Positions 21,188-24,758 of a DNA stretch of 24,758 bases are shown in pieces. The position numbers and the translations under genes are program-made. The stretch's first letter is position 1, and each line of letters starts with the position of its first letter. The notes under the pieces were generated by a model. The model ran no database searches. It saw nothing but the letters and a program-made list of their open reading frames with translations, and had not been told where the DNA came from. This DNA is from Candidatus Staskawiczbacteria bacterium RIFOXYD1_FULL_32_13 (lineage in GTDB: Bacteria; Patescibacteriota; Minisyncoccia; Minisyncoccales; Staskawiczbacteraceae). Location: assembly GCA_001820485.1 (NCBI GenBank), contig MHPU01000038.1, positions 1 through 24,758 of the forward strand, read 5' to 3'.

Positions 21188-21559
21188 ATGAGGATCAATC
21201 AACTTCTCGTCGTACGCACGCCTGACACTGCTCTGAACACTGAAGAAATCGATGGCAAGATTTATCGTTTTGCTGTCGTGATTCTTCAACTCGCCGATGG
21301 CTCATACACATGGCGAGGTGAGGATCAATTTTTGCCGAAGGCGAGGTTCGTTGCCGTGGCAGAACTGATTTTTGAGGGCGATGATGATGAGTCCGACGAG
21401 TGGCCACTAGAAATCGAGCCGATTGCCGTGGATATGAATGGCACTCGCCACTACTTCGGCACACAGGCCGAGTGGGAGGAGTTACCATTCGATGACCACG
21501 ACGTAAACTGGGCGACGAACCGCCATGGACGGCTGGTGGCCGCTCAGTATCGCGGATAG
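21188..21559 (+). CDS. Small acidic protein of unknown function (cassette 6)
   Basis: A 123-aa acidic protein that I do not recognise. GGGAGG upstream fixes the ATG at 21188. The N-terminal half is beta-rich (RINQLLVVRTPD, KIYRFAVVILQLADGSYTW, ARFVAVAELIFE); a DDDESDEWP acidic patch and an Asp/Trp/His-rich second half follow. There is no signal peptide. I found no good promoter of its own: a TTGAAA at 21094 lacks a properly spaced -10. It may depend on read-through from cassette 5. The leader holds further small hairpins (TGCTGG/CCAGCA near 21133-21152). Confidence 0.72.
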   Translation: MRINQLLVVRTPDTALNTEEIDGKIYRFAVVILQLADGSYTWRGEDQFLPKARFVAVAELIFEGDDDESDEWPLEIEPIAVDMNGTRHYFGTQAEWEELPFDDHDVNWATNRHGRLVAAQYRG

Positions 21560-21591
21560 TTTGCGTAGAAGATGGTGCGGAAACGAGTTGG

Positions 21592-21631
21592 GGCTCTTGT
21601 TTGTTGGATACAAACAAGAGCCATTTTTTTT
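21592..21631 (+). terminator. Terminator of cassette 6
   Basis: GGCTCTTGTTTGT and ACAAACAAGAGCC, 13 perfect bp around a 5-nt loop, then A and eight T. A very strong intrinsic terminator closing the GC-rich island. Confidence 0.9.
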
Positions 21632-21680
21632 GCAAAAGTTTTAATTTTTGGAATTTTATGGTATATTAAATAAAATGTTT

Positions 21681-21968
21681 ACCCTGTTAAATAATTTTAA
21701 ATTTTTATAAACATGTTCTATTTTGTTTATGTTCTAAAATTTGAAAAAGATAAAATGTTTTACACAGGGTATACTAAAAATTTAAAATTAAGACTTGAGG
21801 AACATCAAAAAGGTAGAGTTAACTCAACTTGCAAAAGAGGCAAATTTAGCCTTATATATTTTGAGGGTTGTTTAAATCAACAAGATGCAACTCATAGAGA
21901 AAAATATCTTAAAACTTATTTAGGTAAAATGTTTTTGAGGAATAGACTCAAGTCTTATTTAACAGGGT
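21681..21968. mobile_element. GIY-YIG gene bracketed by a perfect 14-bp inverted repeat
   Basis: ACCCTGTTAAATAA at 21681-21694 and its exact reverse complement TTATTTAACAGGGT at 21955-21968 bracket a single small nuclease gene. The right arm encodes the nuclease's last residues (SYLTG) and the GTG start codon of lepA. The 288-nt unit looks like a minimal endonuclease-carrying mobile element. Mobility is inferred. Confidence 0.6.
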
Positions 21969-21970
21969 GA
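21713..21970 (+). CDS. GIY-YIG domain putative endonuclease
   Basis: An 85-aa single-domain protein of the small GIY-YIG family (UvrC N-terminal/UPF0213-like). The motif is degenerate (YVL ... FYTGYT, residues 6-21). The expected catalytic Arg is R27 (KLRLEEH) and the metal-binding Glu is E63 (THREKYLK). There is no DNA-binding appendage. Such genes are common stand-alone nucleases in uncultured bacteria with unclear function. The stop codon TGA overlaps the GTG start of lepA, so the two may be translationally coupled. Confidence 0.85.
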   Translation: MFYFVYVLKFEKDKMFYTGYTKNLKLRLEEHQKGRVNSTCKRGKFSLIYFEGCLNQQDATHREKYLKTYLGKMFLRNRLKSYLTG

Positions 21971-23850
21971 ATCAAGAAAATATAAGAAACTTTAGTATTA
22001 TTGCGCACATAGACCATGGAAAATCTACTTTGGCAGATAGGCTTTTAGAATTGACTGGAACTATTGATGCCAAAAAAATGATGCCACAGTTTTTAGATTC
22101 TATGGATTTGGAAAGAGAGAAGGGAATTACTATAAAACTTAAAGCAATTAGAATGGTATACAAAGTTAAAAACGAAGATCCTTCGACTTCGCTCAGGACA
22201 CCAAATTTAGAATATATTCTAAATTTGGTGGATACTCCGGGACACGTAGATTTTTCTTATGAAGTTTCGCGTTCAATGGCTGCAGTTGAGGGGGCTGTTT
22301 TACTTGTAGATGCCACTCAAGGAATTCAAGCACAAACTTTAGCTAATTTAAATTTAGCAAAAAAACAAGGTTTAAAAATAATTCCTGTTATAAATAAAAT
22401 TGATTCAGAGCAGGCAAAAGTTAAAGAGACAGAACAGGAAATGGCAACGCTTTTATGGCCAGAAGAACCCTTCGACCAAGCTCAGGGCAAGATTCTAAAA
22501 ATTTCAGCTAAAACTGGGCAGAATGTTGAGCAAATTTTAAAGGCTGTAATTGAGCAGGTGCCAAGTCCAGAAAATAGCAAGAAGTCCTTCGACTTCGCTC
22601 AGGACGAAAAGGCTTTACCTTTTCGGGCGCTCATCTTTGATTCGGATTATGATTCTTTTAAGGGTGTGATTGCTTATGTTCGAGTAATTGATGGTGAAAT
22701 AAATGATAGAGAAAAAATTGAGCTTATGGCAACTAAAACTCAAGCAGAAGTAAAAGAATTAGGTTACTTAAACCCAACATATTCTGCAAAACAAAAAATT
22801 ACTGCGGGAGATATTGGATATATTGCAACAGGTATTAAAGAGCCAGGAAAAGTTCGTGCTGGTGACACCATAATTAAGTTTCAAGCTCCAAGCTTCAAGC
22901 TCCAAGTAGAACCATTGCCAGGATATTTAGAACCAAAGCCAATGGTTTTTGCTAGTTTATATCCAGAAAATCCCGATGATTTTGATGTGCTTAAAGTTGC
23001 CTTAGCTAAATTAAAATTATCAGACCCTTCGTTGGTCTTTGAACCAGAAATGAAAGAAGCTTTGGGTAGGGGATTTAATTGTGGATTTTTAGGAACTTTG
23101 CATATTGAAATAATTTCTGAAAGATTAGAGCGAGAATTTGGTTTAACTTTAGTTATTTCAACTCCATCTGTTGTTTATAAAATTTTTGATAAAAAAGATA
23201 AAGAAACATTTATTTATTCTGCATCAGATTGGCCAGATCAGTCTTCAATTAACAAAACTGAGGAACCATGGGTTTCTTTAGAAGTTGTGACTCCAATAAA
23301 TTATATTGGAAAAGTAATGGATATTTTAAAAGATTTAAAAGGCAATTATCTTGAAACAAATTATTTGACTAGTGATCGAGCTGTAATTGTTTTTGAAACT
23401 CCTTTAAGGGGAATTATTGCTAATTTATATGATAAAATAAAAACAGTAAGCCAAGGATATGCTTCAATGAGTTATAATATTTTAGGATTTAGACCTGGAA
23501 AATTAGTTAAAATGGAAATTTTAGTTGCAAACAAAAAAGAAGAAGCATTCTCTAGAATTGTGTCAGAAGATGAAGCTTTTAGAGATGGTAAAAATTTAGT
23601 TGAAAAATTAAAAGAGGTTTTGGTTCCCGAACAATTTTCAATAGCACTTCAGGCTGTAATTGGTGGCAAAATTATTGCTAGAGAAACAGTTTCTGCTCGC
23701 AGAAAAGATGTAACAGGATATTTATATGGAGGAGATGTAACTAGAAAAAATAAACTTTTAGATAAACAAAAAAGAGGTAAAAAGTTACTTAAAGAAAAAG
23801 GCAGAGTTAATATTCCATCAAAAGCATTTTTAGAAGTTTTCAGAGCATAA
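21967..23850 (+). CDS. lepA: Elongation factor 4 (LepA)
   Basis: LepA/EF4 is a ribosome-associated GTPase linked to 30S assembly and translocation under stress. AHIDHGKST (13-21), DTPGH (89-93) and NKID (143-146) are the G motifs; the EF-G-like domains and the LepA-specific C-terminal domain are complete. At 627 aa it is about 30 longer than usual. Much of the excess is three short inserts, at residues 71-79 (DPSTSLRTP), 167-175 (EPFDQAQGK) and 206-215 (KSFDFAQDEK), each encoded by a palindromic element. A further direct-repeat-encoded stretch (FQAPSFKLQ) lies near residue 306. The start is a GTG overlapping the GIY-YIG stop. Confidence 0.95.
   Translation: MNQENIRNFSIIAHIDHGKSTLADRLLELTGTIDAKKMMPQFLDSMDLEREKGITIKLKAIRMVYKVKNEDPSTSLRTPNLEYILNLVDTPGHVDFSYEVSRSMAAVEGAVLLVDATQGIQAQTLANLNLAKKQGLKIIPVINKIDSEQAKVKETEQEMATLLWPEEPFDQAQGKILKISAKTGQNVEQILKAVIEQVPSPENSKKSFDFAQDEKALPFRALIFDSDYDSFKGVIAYVRVIDGEINDREKIELMATKTQAEVKELGYLNPTYSAKQKITAGDIGYIATGIKEPGKVRAGDTIIKFQAPSFKLQVEPLPGYLEPKPMVFASLYPENPDDFDVLKVALAKLKLSDPSLVFEPEMKEALGRGFNCGFLGTLHIEIISERLEREFGLTLVISTPSVVYKIFDKKDKETFIYSASDWPDQSSINKTEEPWVSLEVVTPINYIGKVMDILKDLKGNYLETNYLTSDRAVIVFETPLRGIIANLYDKIKTVSQGYASMSYNILGFRPGKLVKMEILVANKKEEAFSRIVSEDEAFRDGKNLVEKLKEVLVPEQFSIALQAVIGGKIIARETVSARRKDVTGYLYGGDVTRKNKLLDKQKRGKKLLKEKGRVNIPSKAFLEVFRA
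22179..22200. repeat. Palindromic element in lepA, copy a
   Basis: TCCTTCGACTTCGCTCAGGA core, read as DPSTSLRT, a frame different from that of the rplD copy. It sits in the loop before the strand leading to DTPGH. Confidence 0.75.
22468..22487. repeat. Palindromic element in lepA, copy b
   Basis: CCCTTCGACCAAGCTCAGGG, a variant with matching changes at both ends (CCCT/AGGG), read as PFDQAQG between NKID and the SAKTG (G5) motif. Confidence 0.75.
22584..22605. repeat. Palindromic element in lepA, copy c
   Basis: The TCCTTCGACTTCGCTCAGGA core is identical to that in rplD, read as SFDFAQD in the linker between the G domain and domain II. Confidence 0.75.
22881..22906. repeat. Short direct repeat in lepA
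   Basis: TCAAGCTCCAAG occurs at 22881-22892 and again at 22895-22906, two nt apart, encoding QAPSFKLQ in frame. A small insertion or slippage duplication unlike the palindromic element. Confidence 0.6.
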
Positions 23851-23878
23851 CAGGCATAAAAAGCCTGTTATTTTTTTT
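23849..23878 (+). terminator. Terminator of lepA
   Basis: AACAGGC, 7-nt loop, GCCTGTT, then A and eight T. It overlaps the lepA stop codon. Confidence 0.9.
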
Positions 23879-23896
23879 AGTTATACACATAAATAT

Positions 23897-23924
23897 TTGC
23901 TTGCATTTTTAAAAGTGGTATAAT
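23897..23924 (+). promoter_or_regulatory. Promoter of the 3'-terminal secreted protein gene
   Basis: TTGCTT (23897-23902), 16-nt spacer, TATAAT (23919-23924) preceded by TGG, an extended -10 arrangement. Confidence 0.65.
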
Positions 23925-23953
23925 AATTTAATATAATTAATAATTAAAATTTT

Positions 23954-24758
23954 ATGATGTCTAAAAAGTTTATATTATTTTCTATTTTATTATTAGTTGG
24001 TATTTGTTCATCTATATTTTCTAATGTCTCCGCTATGACAGAAGCAGAAAAACAAGCCTTAATCGCTCAAATAACAGCTGAAATTGCTCGACTACAGGCA
24101 GAGATAAATGAAAAAATTGCTTCTGGTCAAGGTGGAGTGCAAAACAGTTCTTCTTGGTGTCATACATTTGACATAAGTATGAAATATGGGGATTCTGGTG
24201 TAGAAGTATCTGCCCTGCAAAAAGCCTTGCAATTACAAGGATTTTTTTCTTTAACTGATTCAGAAAAAATAGGCTCATTTTTTGGTAAAAATACAACCTC
24301 AGCTGTAATTAGTTTTCAGGAAAAATATAAATCAGAAATCTTAACACCCATTGGATTATCTAAGGGCACTGGGACCGTAGCTTCTTTTACAAGGGCTAAA
24401 TTAAATAAACTTTATGGCTGTAGTAATGTAACTCCTCCTGTCCTAACTAATCTAACTTGCAATCCTAATTGGCAGTGTTCGTCTTGGAAGTCTTGTCTTA
24501 ATGGCCAACAAACAAGATCTTGTTTTGACTATAATAGTTGTAATGCAAATATTAGCAGACCATCTGAAGTTCAAGCATGTAGTTCAAATACAAATCTAAA
24601 TGCGAACACAAATCCAAATACGAATGTTGATTTAAACCCAGATTATATTATTGATTTAATCCTACCGCCATCTATCATGCCTATTTCAAATACGAATATA
24701 GTTTGTAATTCAAATTGGCAATGTGAAAGTTGGGGTGGTTGTATTAATGGACAAAAAA
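23954..24758 (+). CDS. Secreted peptidoglycan-binding-domain protein (partial, 3' end off window)
   Basis: An open frame from ATG ATG at 23954 runs to the window end (268 codons seen). It has a signal peptide (MMSKKFILFSILLLVGICSS..., cleavage near VSA) and then a short coiled coil (ALIAQITAEIARLQAEINEK). A peptidoglycan-binding-1-like domain follows (about 77-155: GDSGVEVSALQKALQLQGFF, TTSAVISFQEKY), then Cys/Trp thrombospondin-1-like repeats (CNPNWQCSSWKSC, then CNSNWQCESWGGC) joined by an Asn/Thr-rich linker. The Cys/Trp repeats resemble the one in the protein at 15514. It is likely exported and cell-wall-associated. Start at 23954 or 23957. Confidence 0.85.
   Translation, partial: MMSKKFILFSILLLVGICSSIFSNVSAMTEAEKQALIAQITAEIARLQAEINEKIASGQGGVQNSSSWCHTFDISMKYGDSGVEVSALQKALQLQGFFSLTDSEKIGSFFGKNTTSAVISFQEKYKSEILTPIGLSKGTGTVASFTRAKLNKLYGCSNVTPPVLTNLTCNPNWQCSSWKSCLNGQQTRSCFDYNSCNANISRPSEVQACSSNTNLNANTNPNTNVDLNPDYIIDLILPPSIMPISNTNIVCNSNWQCESWGGCINGQK

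Noticed and set aside
2513..21631. Integron-type gene cassettes (attC sites)
   Set aside because: Considered because single genes sit in hairpin-bounded units. The hairpins have U-tracts and no visible RYYYAAC/GTTRRRY cores, each gene has its own promoter, and no integrase is present.
21195..21635. Minus-strand 146-aa ORF over cassette 6
   Set aside because: It begins beyond the strong terminator and lacks its own signals; the + ORF has a clear SD.

Overview
The window is AT-rich (about one third G+C by eye) and uses the standard bacterial code (TGA is a stop, for example in rpsJ). Its core is a long ribosomal-protein cluster: tuf, then the S10 operon, then the spc operon through secY. No L30 gene (rpmD) lies between rpsE and rplO. 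Several ribosomal proteins carry lysine-rich tails. Housekeeping genes lack clear Shine-Dalgarno sites, and two secreted proteins pair coiled-coil, peptidoglycan-binding or Cys/Trp-repeat parts. Together these features point to a Candidate Phyla Radiation (Patescibacteria) genome, probably of the Parcubacteria group. That assignment is an inference.

Layout. Positions 1-14.8 kb hold tuf, rpsJ, rplC, rplD, rplW, rplB, rpsS, rplV, rpsC, rplP, rpmC, rpsQ, rplN, rplX, rplE, rpsN, rpsH, rplF, rplR, rpsE, rplO and secY, all on +. Then come the RNase P RNA (14.96-15.40 kb), a large secreted metalloprotease-like protein, an F420-0:gamma-glutamyl-ligase-family protein, murJ, a two-gene GC-rich island, a small GIY-YIG nuclease gene, lepA, and the start of a secreted peptidoglycan-binding-domain protein that runs off the right edge.

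The most unusual feature is a set of six small unrecognised genes (75-145 aa) of visibly higher G+C. Four lie antisense inside the ribosomal cluster (after rplC, rplD, rpsH and rplO) and two lie in tandem after murJ. The four antisense genes and the first of the tandem pair each have a near-consensus sigma-70 promoter with exactly 17 bp spacing. All six have a Shine-Dalgarno site and a hairpin terminator downstream. They look like self-contained expression cassettes dropped into the host's most conserved operon.

Other structure not explained by the genes: (i) six copies of an inverted-repeat, hairpin-forming element of about 80-96 nt, confined to gene junctions of the ribosomal cluster, with compensatory base changes between copies; (ii) three copies of an unrelated palindromic MITE/REP-like element; (iii) a short palindromic element inserted three times in-frame in lepA, and once each in rplD, the F420-ligase-like gene and the RNase P RNA; (iv) a run of nine G in the -35/-10 spacer of the metalloprotease promoter, which has the layout of a phase-variation switch; (v) a perfect 14-bp inverted repeat bracketing the GIY-YIG gene, one arm of which supplies the GTG start of lepA.

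No tRNA, 5S/16S/23S rRNA, CRISPR array or transposase was seen.
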